This document shows, in pieces, positions 34,173 to 46,055 of a DNA stretch of 64,000 bases. The notes beneath the pieces are model-generated. The model saw only the letters and a program-made list of their open reading frames with translations. It was not told the origin of the DNA and did no database searches. Numbering within the stretch: the stretch's first letter is position 1; the number at the start of each line of letters is the position of its first letter. The position numbers and the translations under genes were made by a program. The stretch is from Bog-159 sp050008575 (GTDB lineage Bacteria; Acidobacteriota; Terriglobia; Bryobacterales; Bryobacteraceae), in NCBI GenBank assembly GCA_050008575.1, contig JBEKMJ010000002.1, positions 1 through 64,000 on the forward strand, in the 5' to 3' direction.

Positions 34173-36002
34173 ATGGAACCCCGCTTCATCATCGGCATCG
34201 ACCTCGGCACCACCAACTCCGCGCTCTCTTACGTCGAGAACCGCCCGGATGCCGACCCGTTCGCCCTCCCCAAAGTCGAACTGCTGGCCATCCCGCAACT
34301 CGTGAACCCGTCCGAGGTGCGCGACGAAAGCCTGTTGCCTTCGTTCTTGTACGTTCCCGGCGCCAGCGATTTTCCCGCCGGCTCCACCGCTCTGCCCTGG
34401 GATCCGCAACCCGAAACCGTCGCCGGCCGCCTGGCCCAGAAGCGCGGGGCGGAGAACGCCGGCCGCCTGGTCTCCTCGGCTAAGTCGTGGCTTTCGCACG
34501 GCGGTGTGGACCGCACCGCGCCCATCCTGCCTTTCCGCGCCCCCGAAGGTGTGCCCAAGTATTCTCCGGTGGAGGCCAGCCGCCGCTATCTCGACCACCT
34601 GCGCCACGCCTGGGACGCCAAGATGCCCGACGCGCCCTTCACCCAGCAGCATGTGCTGGTGACCGTGCCCGCCTCGTTCGACGCCGTCGCCCGCGACCTG
34701 ACCCTTAAAGCCGCCGAGCAGGCCGGCTATCAGAACATCACCTTGCTCGAAGAGCCGCAAGCCGCCTTCTACGCCTGGATCGAGCGCCATCCCGATTGGC
34801 GCACGCGCGTGACCGTCGGAGACCTGATCCTGGTCGTCGATATCGGCGGCGGCACCACCGACTTCACTTTGATCGCCGTCACCGAGCAAGCGGGCGAGTT
34901 GTCGCTTGACCGCGTGGCGGTCGGCGAACACATCCTCTTGGGCGGCGACAATATCGATCTGGCCCTCGCTCGCCTGGTTGCCGATCAGCTCACACAACAA
35001 GGCACCAAGATCGATAACTTGCAGCTTCAGACGCTGTGGAACAACTGCCGCACCGCCAAGGAGAAGCTGCTTGAACCAGGCAATAAAAAGGACGAGGCGC
35101 CGGTCACGATCCTCGGCAAGGGCACTGGCGTGGTGGGCGGGTCGATCAAAGCCAAGCTGCAGCGCGCCGATTTGGAACGTCTGCTGAGCGACGGCTTCCT
35201 GCCCGCCGTATCGAGTAACGACATGCCCGCGCGCCAGCGCCGCGCCGGTTTGCAGGAGATGGGCCTGCCTTACGCCGCCGATGCGGCCATGACCCGCCAC
35301 CTGGCGCGCTTTCTGCGCCAGCAAGCCTCCACCGCCGAGCATGGCGGCGTGCGCCGCGGCCCGAGCGGTCTGGCCTGCCCGACCCATATCCTGTTCAATG
35401 GCGGCGTGCTGAATGCCGGCCTCATCCGCGAACGCATTTTGAGCGTGTTGAATTCCTGGCTGGCCGAAGAAAAGCTACCGCCCGTCAAGCTGCTCAGCGG
35501 CGAAGACCTGATGCACGCCGTCTCGCGCGGCGCGGCTTACTACGGACTCGCCCGCCGCGGCCGTGGCGTGCGCATCCGCGGCGGCGTCCCGCGCACTTAC
35601 TATGTCGCCATCGAAAGCGCCATGCCTTCGGTGCCCGGCTTCGCCGCGCCGCTCAAGGCCCTCACGGTGGTGCCCTTCGGCATGGAGGAAGGCACCGACC
35701 TGCGTATCCCCAATCGCGAATTCGGACTGGTGGTCGGCGAGCCCGCCGAATTCCGCTTCTTTACCTCCGCCGTGCGCAAGAACGACCAGCCCGGCGACCT
35801 GATTGAAGACTTCGGCGACGACCTGGAAGAACTGGCGCCCATGGAAGTCAACCTGCCCGCTGAAGAAAGCGCGGCCGGCGTGGTGCCCGTTTCGTTCGAA
35901 ACCGTGGTCACCGAAACCGGCATGCTGCAGTTGTGGTGCGTGGCCCGCGACGGCCGCCGCTGGAAGCTGGAGTTTAACGTCCGGGAGCGAGTGGCGGCGT
36001 AG
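34173..36002 (+). CDS. Hsp70-family (DnaK-like) ATPase
   Basis: A 609-residue Hsp70-like protein. The actin-like ATPase core shows phosphate-1 IGIDLGTTNSALSYVE (residues ~4-19), phosphate-2 VVDIGGGTTDFTLIAV (~220-235) and the adenosine motif ILFNGGVLNAGLIRERI (~405-422). The C-terminal part (~480-609) replaces the canonical substrate-binding/lid domain with a shorter beta-rich domain, so this is a divergent chaperone rather than DnaK. It forms a pair with DUF2760, 21 bases upstream. No J-protein or GrpE is adjacent. Confidence 0.9.
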   Translation: MEPRFIIGIDLGTTNSALSYVENRPDADPFALPKVELLAIPQLVNPSEVRDESLLPSFLYVPGASDFPAGSTALPWDPQPETVAGRLAQKRGAENAGRLVSSAKSWLSHGGVDRTAPILPFRAPEGVPKYSPVEASRRYLDHLRHAWDAKMPDAPFTQQHVLVTVPASFDAVARDLTLKAAEQAGYQNITLLEEPQAAFYAWIERHPDWRTRVTVGDLILVVDIGGGTTDFTLIAVTEQAGELSLDRVAVGEHILLGGDNIDLALARLVADQLTQQGTKIDNLQLQTLWNNCRTAKEKLLEPGNKKDEAPVTILGKGTGVVGGSIKAKLQRADLERLLSDGFLPAVSSNDMPARQRRAGLQEMGLPYAADAAMTRHLARFLRQQASTAEHGGVRRGPSGLACPTHILFNGGVLNAGLIRERILSVLNSWLAEEKLPPVKLLSGEDLMHAVSRGAAYYGLARRGRGVRIRGGVPRTYYVAIESAMPSVPGFAAPLKALTVVPFGMEEGTDLRIPNREFGLVVGEPAEFRFFTSAVRKNDQPGDLIEDFGDDLEELAPMEVNLPAEESAAGVVPVSFETVVTETGMLQLWCVARDGRRWKLEFNVRERVAA

Positions 36003-36013
36003 ATTCGCAGGCT

Positions 36014-36481
36014 TCACGGTTTCCCCGCGCGACGCGCTTCGGCCTCCGCCAGCCACCCCCGTCGCAGCCGTTCCAGCGGCACGTTTGAGAGATAAGGTTT
36101 GATATCGAGAATCGGCGTGCCGTCAAGCATGTCGATACCACGCACGCGGAGTACCGGACCCTCTCGGTCGAGAAGTTCGACGACCGTTAATCCAATTGGA
36201 TTCGGACGCCGCGGTGAGCGGGTCGCGAACACGCCGTGCGGCCGATCGTCGCTTGGCGGCGTACCCGCCAGGTCGAATCCCGTGGAGCGATCGAACACCC
36301 AGATGACGATCAGGTGAGAGAAGCCTTCGATATCCTTAAGCCCCGGCTCAAATTCCGCTCGTATTTCGAGCGAGCCTTCCACTTCGTGCTTCGCGCCTAA
36401 TCCTTTCGGAATCTCCCGAGTATCCTTATAAGGACTTCTTCCATATCCGATCGGCTGCATTGAAAACGTAGCGGGGCTCAT
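36014..36481 (-). CDS. trmO: tRNA (N6-threonylcarbamoyladenosine-37) methyltransferase-like protein (TrmO)
   Basis: A 155-residue TsaA/TrmO-family protein with PIGYGRSPYKDTREIPKG near the N-terminus, LKDIEGFSHLIVIWVFDRS, and GVFATRSPRRPNPIGLTVVELL, the signature region of the family. TrmO uses SAM to methylate t6A37 of tRNA-Thr; a C-terminal extension found in E. coli TrmO is missing here, as in many short homologues. The ATG at 36481 overlaps the stop of the upstream secreted-protein gene by ATGA, so it is translationally coupled to an unrelated gene. Confidence 0.82.
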   Translation of the reverse strand: MSPATFSMQPIGYGRSPYKDTREIPKGLGAKHEVEGSLEIRAEFEPGLKDIEGFSHLIVIWVFDRSTGFDLAGTPPSDDRPHGVFATRSPRRPNPIGLTVVELLDREGPVLRVRGIDMLDGTPILDIKPYLSNVPLERLRRGWLAEAEARRAGKP

Positions 36482-38022
36482 CGCTGTTCTTTCGCCGGCA
36501 ATCTCAGAGTCAACGGCGGATTCATCGCCTCCACCTTGAGCATCGGAAAATCGTTGTCGTGCTGTTCCAGATAGTCGGGGTCGTCCCAATCGCTCCGGTC
36601 GTCGACCAGGTGGATGTGATACTCGCCGGGCTTCGCCACCATAAACCGAAAGGCCCCGCCGGTCCCGGTGCTCGACCCGGCCAAGCCGGCCGACTCGCCG
36701 GATGTCAGCGCCAGAAACGCGCCTAAAACGGGCGCTCCCGACGCGTCCACGAGCTTGCCGTCGATCTCGATCGGGTGAGCATTGACCGTAATCACCAGAG
36801 GACCGCCGGGTGAGCCATCCACATCGAATCCCTTCCGCAGCACCTCCTGCTCGCCGATCCGCGCCGAAGCCGGAAGGCTTGCATGGGGCACGGACCCTGG
36901 ATCGAAAGCGCCGTTGACGATCGTGTTCGGAATCACCCGCATGTCGTAGTGGCCCGGCATAAGGCCTTTTAGAACGAATCCGCCGTCCTCGTTCGAACGC
37001 GCGGAGTTGTTTCCGCCGTTGACGCCGGTAAGCACAATGTACATCGGTGGTGGATTGCCGCCGCCTTCGACAACCACCGTCCCCGCCAGATCCACTGACT
37101 GCACCTCATGCGGTTTCAAAACGACACCGCGCTCATCGGCTCCGCCGGCCCGCAACTTCTGTTCCGCGAGAAGTTCCCCGACCTTTGGCGGGTAATTGTT
37201 GGACGCTGCTCGCAGGACATAATCTCCCGGCGGCACGTGTCGAACCACGAAGCTGCCGTCGGTTTGCCTCAAAACGTTAAACGCCTCCGGCAGTCCGTCT
37301 GTATCTGCCTGCAGACTGATCCAGAGCGGTCTCTGAAAGGCCCCTGCGGTAGCGGGCATTTCAACCCGGCCGGAGACGGTCACGCCCTCATACCTGGTCA
37401 GCCGGATGTCCGTGCCTCCGCGTTCCTGGCCGGCGTCAACGACGATCTGCCCCGTGTCTTCCGGCCGGCGTGTTCCCGGAAAGTACTCGGCCACGTAGCG
37501 CCGATCCCAGTTAGCCGCGCTTCCGGACCCCACGTGGACCCAATAGCGCCCAGCCGGCAAATTGATGAGGCGATATTGGCCGAGATCGTCGGATTGCGTG
37601 AACGCGATCGCCTGCAGCTTCCGTTCGCCTTTCACCATCCGATAGCGCACTGCTTGCACCATCGCCCCTTCAACCGGGTAGCCTTCTTCGTCCTCGACCT
37701 TCCCTGAAATTACAGATGCGGGCTTCAGTTCGATCCGGAGAATGGAAACCTCCTGGCCGGGGTCGGTTGGACCGGCTCTTTCGGAGCGCAAGAAGCCGGC
37801 ATGCACGACCTGCACGGGCATGTTCGGGGCCACCGCAGCCGGCAACCGGAAATGTCCCGCCAGATCCGTCTTCACCACGACTGATTGGCTTCCCGTCAGC
37901 GTCTGGGCGGAGACAAATGCTCCCGCCACGGGAGCGCCAGTCGCGGCGTTCACCACGTCGCCTTCCGTGGCCTGACCGGCTGCCATCGCCTGCAAAATTA
38001 AAACAAGCAAGCAGGGTTTCAT
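36478..38022 (-). CDS. Secreted carboxypeptidase-regulatory-like protein (1)
   Basis: A 514-residue exported protein. It has a signal peptide (LLVLILQAMAAGQA), then a carboxypeptidase-D-regulatory-like Ig fold: GDVVNAATGAPVAGAFVSAQTL, a repeat (ISGKVEDEEGYPVEGAMVQAVRY), and further beta domains with LVDASGAPVLGAFLAL near residue 430. These folds often bind carbohydrate or serve as outer-membrane anchors; there is no catalytic domain. It is homologous to the gene immediately upstream (38019-39440), and its start overlaps that gene's stop by ATGA, so the two form a tandem pair. Confidence 0.8.
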   Translation of the reverse strand: MKPCLLVLILQAMAAGQATEGDVVNAATGAPVAGAFVSAQTLTGSQSVVVKTDLAGHFRLPAAVAPNMPVQVVHAGFLRSERAGPTDPGQEVSILRIELKPASVISGKVEDEEGYPVEGAMVQAVRYRMVKGERKLQAIAFTQSDDLGQYRLINLPAGRYWVHVGSGSAANWDRRYVAEYFPGTRRPEDTGQIVVDAGQERGGTDIRLTRYEGVTVSGRVEMPATAGAFQRPLWISLQADTDGLPEAFNVLRQTDGSFVVRHVPPGDYVLRAASNNYPPKVGELLAEQKLRAGGADERGVVLKPHEVQSVDLAGTVVVEGGGNPPPMYIVLTGVNGGNNSARSNEDGGFVLKGLMPGHYDMRVIPNTIVNGAFDPGSVPHASLPASARIGEQEVLRKGFDVDGSPGGPLVITVNAHPIEIDGKLVDASGAPVLGAFLALTSGESAGLAGSSTGTGGAFRFMVAKPGEYHIHLVDDRSDWDDPDYLEQHDNDFPMLKVEAMNPPLTLRLPAKEQR

Positions 38023-39440
38023 CGGGCCCCCCTTGAGTTGCCGCAGGCTACCTCGATGCGCAACGGCTCGTCCGCCGCCAGCGGGTATTCGAAGCCCTCC
38101 TTCTCCACGTCGCGATCTCCCAGCTTCATCGATCTCACGCGCACCATCGGACCGGACCTGGAAACCGAAACCGTGAACCTGCCACTGATGAGACCGCGCA
38201 ATACGAACGCACCGCCTGCTCCGCTGACGGCTTCCGCGTGTCCCGCCGCGAGCGCACTCAAGGCGAACACGTTAATCGTTACCGGAAACGGGGTGCAGCC
38301 TTCGGGAAAAGTAACCACGCCCGCAAGGTCGCGCAGTGCTTGCAGCGTCAGATCGAAACCGTCCATATCGCGATCGCCCACGTCAATTGTTTGCAGCAGT
38401 CCGAAGACAATCTTTTGGTCGCCGCCAAACGGATCGGTGGATGCGTCGCGTGTCTGAGCCATCAAGGTGTACTTGCCTGGAAGCACGTCATTGAGTTCAT
38501 ACTCATCCCACCCCGTTGTGGACGGCCCGTTCGCATTGACCAGATAGTTATGTTCCGGCGTTAGGACCAGACTGGTGTAGACCAGCGGACCGGAAGGGTA
38601 CTGCGCGCCAGCCGGTTTCACCAGCCGTCCGGCCACGCGGACGCCCGACTGGTTCACGATCCGGATATCCGCGCGCGCCCGTGCGCCGGCGGCGAGTTCC
38701 AACGGTTTGGCGGACGCCAACCCGATCGCATGCGGATAGTAGGTAATCCGGTAGCCGCTCTCCCAGGTTCCCGGCATGGTCGGTCTGTTGGCTGCCACAT
38801 AGTAAGTTCCCGGCTCCAGCCGCGCGGCGCGAAATTCGCCTTTATCGTTTGTATGAACCGTGGTCGCGGGAACGATTTCGTTTTGGCCGTCGGGCAGCGG
38901 GTGGGTGAAAGGTCCGGCGCCGCCGCTCTTATCGAGAGGCTGCCTCTTCAGGATGTCGATGGCCCAATCCTCCAACGGAATGCCATCCGGGCCGGTCACC
39001 TTGCCCGTGACTACTGCATAGGCCACCAAGGCGACGGAGGTCCGGGCATGTAACGCGCCGTCGGCATCGGTCACCTTGGCGAGCGTCCCGCTGGATGGCT
39101 GAGTACCGCCCGGTGCGGCACCAATCGCCATCGGCCGTTGATCCGTGAGGTCCACGAACGCGGACGCGGGTTGCAGAAAACCAAAAGCGTCCACGCTCAG
39201 ACGATAGGAAGCCGGAAGCAGGTTGCGGAACAGAAAGTGGCCGCCGGCATCGGTTCTAAGATAGAGCGGCTCGACTTGGCCGGTCTCGATCTTGATACGT
39301 GCGCCGGCGATCGGCGCGCCGGTGGCGGCGTTGACTACGCTTCCCTCTAGAATCGCCGTTGGCGCGGCGGCGGCCTGCCCTTGTACGGGCATTAGCGAAA
39401 GAAGCGGCAGGAGGGCCAAATAGACCCTGGCATTTCGCAT
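38019..39440 (-). CDS. Secreted carboxypeptidase-regulatory-like protein (2)
   Basis: A 473-residue exported protein with a signal peptide (ARVYLALLPLLSLMPVQGQA), the regulatory-domain signature GSVVNAATGAPIAGARIKIETG and GHFLFRNLLPASYRLSVDAFGF, and later GKVTGPDGIPLEDWAIDILK. Similar to its downstream neighbour, with which it overlaps by four bases. ATG 39440 is used; an in-frame ATG at 39473 adds a charged leader before the signal peptide. Probable tandem duplication with divergence, and together with trmO a three-gene run with two ATGA overlaps. Confidence 0.8.
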   Translation of the reverse strand: MRNARVYLALLPLLSLMPVQGQAAAAPTAILEGSVVNAATGAPIAGARIKIETGQVEPLYLRTDAGGHFLFRNLLPASYRLSVDAFGFLQPASAFVDLTDQRPMAIGAAPGGTQPSSGTLAKVTDADGALHARTSVALVAYAVVTGKVTGPDGIPLEDWAIDILKRQPLDKSGGAGPFTHPLPDGQNEIVPATTVHTNDKGEFRAARLEPGTYYVAANRPTMPGTWESGYRITYYPHAIGLASAKPLELAAGARARADIRIVNQSGVRVAGRLVKPAGAQYPSGPLVYTSLVLTPEHNYLVNANGPSTTGWDEYELNDVLPGKYTLMAQTRDASTDPFGGDQKIVFGLLQTIDVGDRDMDGFDLTLQALRDLAGVVTFPEGCTPFPVTINVFALSALAAGHAEAVSGAGGAFVLRGLISGRFTVSVSRSGPMVRVRSMKLGDRDVEKEGFEYPLAADEPLRIEVACGNSRGAR

Positions 39441-39484
39441 GTGCACCTTCTTGTCTGGCTTATACTCTATCACAGCGGGATATA

Positions 39485-39507
39485 GAAACCGCTCCCTGAC
39501 GGTCGGT
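39485..39507. repeat. Short dispersed motif shared with 14971-14994
   Basis: GAAACCGCTCCCTGACGGTC is the inverse, with few changes, of CGCGACCGTCAGGGAACGGTTTCC in the S53 upstream region. A GAAACCGCTCCC core also precedes the -10 box at 31919. The copy number elsewhere is unknown. Confidence 0.4.
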
Positions 39508-39512
39508 ATGCG

Positions 39513-41150
<1,638 letters not shown>

Positions 41151-41282
41151 TCGGCGTTGCCCTTCACCGGCGCCGGCAATCGACTTACTTCGGTCTGAGT
41201 AACACTGTTAGGGCAGATGAGCGATGCCGCAGGCTAAGGCCCCGCGCCCTGAGGCGGCGCATGGCGCCGCCCCCGATTTCAC

Positions 41283-42542
41283 TTACGGCCGGAAAGCGAA
41301 GACCGTGCCGCATCCGCCCGCGCAGCCCGCCGTGTTTCCGCCGTTGATGGTGGTCCCGTAAAGAACGCCGCCGGGGCCAAACGCCAGGCCGTTTGGAGCG
41401 CTGCCGTCGCTGCCGCCGGTAAATGAGTACAGCAATGTCTCGGTCCACGATCCGTGAGGCGAGGCCGGCGGAGTCAGCGAATACAAAGCCCCGAAGCCAA
41501 ACTCTCCGCCGCTCTGTGCCGCGCCGTAGAGCACGCCGCCAGGACCAACCAGCACACCTTGCGACGGGTATGCGCCATCGCCGTTGTGGAAGCTGTGCAG
41601 CAGCTTCTTGGTCCACGCGCCGCCGGGCGATGCGGGTGGAGCGACGGCGAACACCGTGCCGCAGCTTAGGCCGAAGCAAGCCGTACTGGCTCCGCCCAGC
41701 AGGGTCGTACCATAGAGCGTCCCGCCGCTGCCGATGGTCAGACCGCTCAACGGTTGATCGAGCTGGCTGAGAACGGTTACCGTCCAGTCACCACCCGAGG
41801 AGGCAGGCGGCGTCAGGGAGAACACCGTGCTTCCCCCCGGCGCCCAGGCCGCGCCATAAAAGACCCCACCACTGCCCATCGCCACAGGCCCGAGATACGC
41901 GCCGTCAACGGCGGGAAAAGCATACAGTGTGGCCTCGCCCCAGGCGCCCCCAGCGGATGCCGGCGGGGTGAGAGAGAAGACGCTGCCAGAATAGTCCGAT
42001 GGGCCAATCGCGGCCGCTCCGTAGAGCACTCCGCCCGCGCCCATTATGATTTCAGTGGGGCCCTGCCCCGCTTCGAAGTTATAAAGTGCCGTGTACTCCC
42101 AAGGTTGGCCGGGGCCCGACGGGGGAGTCAGCGAGTACGCCGCGCCATTGTTTGTCAACCCTGGACGCAAATCCACGTCGGCCTGGCCCTGCGCTGCGCC
42201 AAAGAGGACGCCATTCGCGCCGACGACCAGGGGCCCGGACGGAAAGTCTCCGGTAGGGCCGTCGAAATTGTACAGCACCTCTTCGGTCCAGGACTCTCCT
42301 GGAGCCGCTGGCGGTTTCAAGCCGAACACCACGCCGTTCTCGATCGTTCCGCCAGATTCGGTGGTGCCGTACAGCGTGCCTCCCTTGCCGACAGTCACGC
42401 TGTTGTAAGGGTTCTTTCCATCGTCGCCTCCGGTAAAACTATACAGGGTCGTCAATTGAGGGGACGATTGCGCCCACGCGGTGACGCCGGCGCCGGTCCA
42501 CAGCAGCGCCAGTAAAACCCGGCCGCTTCTTTTGTTGGTCAT
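41283..42542 (-). CDS. Secreted GloVer-repeat protein, paralogue
   Basis: A 419-residue exported protein with a signal peptide (VLLALLWTGAGVTAWAQ), then repeats such as LTTLYSFTGGDDG, GGTLYGTTESGG, FGLKPPAAPGESWTEEVLYNFDG and FALTPP-type units, about eight in all. The architecture matches the protein at 27002-28297, but the two copies differ in most positions. AAGGAAAAGG precedes ATG 42542. Function unknown. Confidence 0.8.
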   Translation of the reverse strand: MTNKRSGRVLLALLWTGAGVTAWAQSSPQLTTLYSFTGGDDGKNPYNSVTVGKGGTLYGTTESGGTIENGVVFGLKPPAAPGESWTEEVLYNFDGPTGDFPSGPLVVGANGVLFGAAQGQADVDLRPGLTNNGAAYSLTPPSGPGQPWEYTALYNFEAGQGPTEIIMGAGGVLYGAAAIGPSDYSGSVFSLTPPASAGGAWGEATLYAFPAVDGAYLGPVAMGSGGVFYGAAWAPGGSTVFSLTPPASSGGDWTVTVLSQLDQPLSGLTIGSGGTLYGTTLLGGASTACFGLSCGTVFAVAPPASPGGAWTKKLLHSFHNGDGAYPSQGVLVGPGGVLYGAAQSGGEFGFGALYSLTPPASPHGSWTETLLYSFTGGSDGSAPNGLAFGPGGVLYGTTINGGNTAGCAGGCGTVFAFRP

Positions 42543-42692
42543 TTTCCTTTTCCTTCCAGTTTCGCCAAGTAGAGCCTTCATAAGGTAATGCGGATAACCG
42601 CATCCATTTTTTTCATTGCCGCTCTCTTTTTTTTGGGGGGGCCCTCACGCGGCCGAGCCCGGCTTAGTTGGCAGGGTGTATAACTGTTGGCG

Positions 42693-43097
42693 CATGGCCA
42701 CATCCGTCAAGCGAGCCTCCAAGCCGAAAGCGGCGGCACTTTTGACACCGCCAAAAACGTCCGCGGTCAACCAATTCCTGCGCTTCTATCACTCCGAGAG
42801 CCTGCGCGCGAAGACACTGACAGTGCTCACGGCGGTCGAAAAAGCGGAAGACGGCACGCGGCATCGCGATGCTTTGGCGGACATCGTCGCGGAGCTCACC
42901 GATAGCGGGCTGCACTACTACTTCCTGAAGCCGGTTGAAGCTTGCCAAGGCGGGCTTTCTTGCCGAGCAATCGGCCAAATCTCGGCATAGGCACGGCGAA
43001 GCGCGTATTCGGTTCCGTGATTCGCAGCATTATAGGCCGCATGGACAACCCGCAACTGGTCTCGGTGTGCGGGTATATCCGGCAGCACATGAATTAG
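42693..43097 (+). pseudogene. Small conserved helical protein, two frameshifts
   Basis: Three frame segments join into a plausible ~134-residue protein: ATSVKRASKPKAAALLTPPKTSAVNQFL, YHSESLRAKTLTVLTAVEKAEDGT and HRDALADIVAELTDSGLHYYFLKPVE; then KLAKAGFLAEQSA after a shift near 42934; then NLGIGTAKRVFGSVI, IIGRMDNPQLVSVCGYIRQHMN and stop at 43095-43097 after a second shift near 42974. I do not recognise a named family. The clean continuity across frames and absence of other stops indicate a recently broken gene. Confidence 0.65.
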
Positions 43098-43515
43098 CGG
43101 ACGGCGCATGGCGCCGTCCCTACTGGGCCAAGGTTGCGCTTTTTTGGATTCCGTGTTCGCCAGCGGCGAGTACTAATACCAGAAGGTAGCTTTCACCTGG
43201 GTTTGGCTGCCCTTAGGAATCGGGAAGAAAAAAGTCTCGGAACGCTTTGCGCCGGGCGCCGGGCAGGTGTCCGACACGCCGTTTGGCGGCCTTCAAGAAG
43301 GCGAAATGCTCGCCGCACCTTGAGTGGAAAGACGCGATTCAGCGCTCTAGTGCGCAGGCCGCTGGGGCTGGCGAACCCAGGACCATCCGTTACCGGCGGG
43401 GCCAGTTCAAGGAAGACGAAGACTGCAACACGCCGGACACGGGCCGGCGCCTGAGGCCGGCCCGTCGGATTCGGGGTTAAGGATAACCCAAGGGCGTTCT
43501 GAGCTAACACGACAT
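43098..43515. other. Gene-free stretch
   Basis: No protein is supported. The segment begins with a small palindrome (GGACGGCGCATGGCGCCGTCC), followed by sequence that could be eroded coding DNA (GAAGGCGAAATGCTCGCCGCACC and neighbouring GC-rich codons in several frames), but no family is recognised. It ends at the propeller-protein stop. Confidence 0.4.
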
Positions 43516-44833
<1,318 letters not shown>

Positions 44834-44940
44834 TAAGTACATCGTAAGGTGACGGGGGCCTTCGGTCCATGCCGAAATCCAGGGGGAAAAAGACACCTGA
44901 AAGCAGGCGGAGAATCCTCCCTGATTTCAGGGACCTACTA

Positions 44941-45327
44941 CTACTCAATGCGGCGGGAGCTGCCTTCCCGAATCAGGCGCGGAAGGCGGCCGCTCAACTC
45001 GTTCTTAGCGACGCACCGACATGCGCCGGCAGCTAAGGCTCCCGTCCACATAGCATCCCGCTCGTAGGTCGCCAGCCCGATAATGCGGGCGTCGGGATCG
45101 TGCGCGCGGATTCGGCGTATCGCTCCTAGGGCGGCGAGCGAGGCCATATCGAGATCCAGCAGCGTCAAATCCGGCCGCTCTTCAAGGTACATCCGCACGG
45201 CCTCTTCCGCCGTCGCCGCGGTGCCCACCAGGTGCATGTCCGGCTGTAAACGCACCAGGAGAGCCAACCCCTCGCGCATGAGGGTATTGTGGTCCACTAC
45301 CAGGACACGGATAACGCGAGACTCCAC
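44941..45327 (-). CDS. Stand-alone receiver-domain response regulator
   Basis: A 128-residue receiver domain without an output domain. Phosphoacceptor Asp58 in TLLDLDM, Thr87 in LATYERD and Lys108 in CVAKNE are present, but the acidic pair is VDH rather than VDD, so one metal ligand is His. It sits downstream of the LuxR-type regulator on the same strand (95-base gap). It may be a phosphate sink or partner of the large sensor upstream. Confidence 0.8.
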   Translation of the reverse strand: MESRVIRVLVVDHNTLMREGLALLVRLQPDMHLVGTAATAEEAVRMYLEERPDLTLLDLDMASLAALGAIRRIRAHDPDARIIGLATYERDAMWTGALAAGACRCVAKNELSGRLPRLIREGSSRRIE

Positions 45328-45422
45328 GGATGCTCTAAGATTATCGGGAACGGCCAGCGCACGGAATACCCAAAACCGGGGAGGAAATAACCCCTGATTC
45401 CAGGGGGCATGGGCCGCTGCCG

Positions 45423-46055
45423 TTAGTCCAGGTGGACGATTCCGCGCCGCACGGCGACCGCCACTGCTTCGGTACGGTCATGCAGCCCGAATTTGGAGAG
45501 GATGTTGCGCACGTGGCCTTGCGCGGTTTCCTCGCCGATTCCCAACCGCGCGGCAATCTCCTTGTTTCGCAGCCCTTGGGCGATCAAACGCAGCACGTCC
45601 AACTCCCGCCCGGTCAGCGACGGCTGTAACATGCGATCGGCCAGGCGTTGGGCCACAGGGGCTGGAAGGGGCCGCTCCCCCGCAAACACAGCCCGAATAA
45701 CCCGCACCAAATCCTTGGACAAAGTATCCTTCAGGAGATAAGTCGCGGCGCCGGCTTCGAGCGCGAGATGGATGTCTTCATCGCCTTCGTAGGTGGACAA
45801 GACGATGACTCTCGCCAAGGCGAACTGGCCACGAATGGCCTGGATTGCCTGGACGCCGCCCATTACCGGCATCTTCAGATCCATGAGCGTAATATCGGGC
45901 CTATGCTCCCCGAAAAGCTCCAGCGCTTCCTGGCCATTTGAGGCCTCGGCCACCACCTGCATATCGGTCTCCGCGCCAATGCAGGCACGCAATCCATCGC
46001 GCAAGAGCGGATGATCGTCCACCAGCAAAATTCGAATCCCCGTCTTTTCCGTCAC
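45423..46055 (-). CDS. NarL/LuxR-type response regulator
   Basis: A 210-residue regulator. The receiver domain (residues ~8-122) has DDHPLLRDGL, phosphoacceptor Asp in DITLMDLKMPVMGG, Thr in LSTYEGD and Lys in LLKDTLS. The C-terminal LuxR helix-turn-helix is LTGRELDVLRLIAQGLRNKEIAARLGIG (written in part: ~147-175), with VRNILSKFGLHDRTEAV following. The start is GTG 46055, which overlaps the sensor stop as GTGA; a longer in-frame ATG start lies inside the sensor gene. It is the cognate regulator of that sensor. Confidence 0.92.
   Translation of the reverse strand: MTEKTGIRILLVDDHPLLRDGLRACIGAETDMQVVAEASNGQEALELFGEHRPDITLMDLKMPVMGGVQAIQAIRGQFALARVIVLSTYEGDEDIHLALEAGAATYLLKDTLSKDLVRVIRAVFAGERPLPAPVAQRLADRMLQPSLTGRELDVLRLIAQGLRNKEIAARLGIGEETAQGHVRNILSKFGLHDRTEAVAVAVRRGIVHLD

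Noticed and set aside
33651..35387. A long antisense open frame (578 codons) across the Hsp70 gene
   Set aside because: It lies entirely on the reverse of a clear Hsp70 coding frame and has the Gly/Arg-rich composition of a GC-driven shadow; no family matches.
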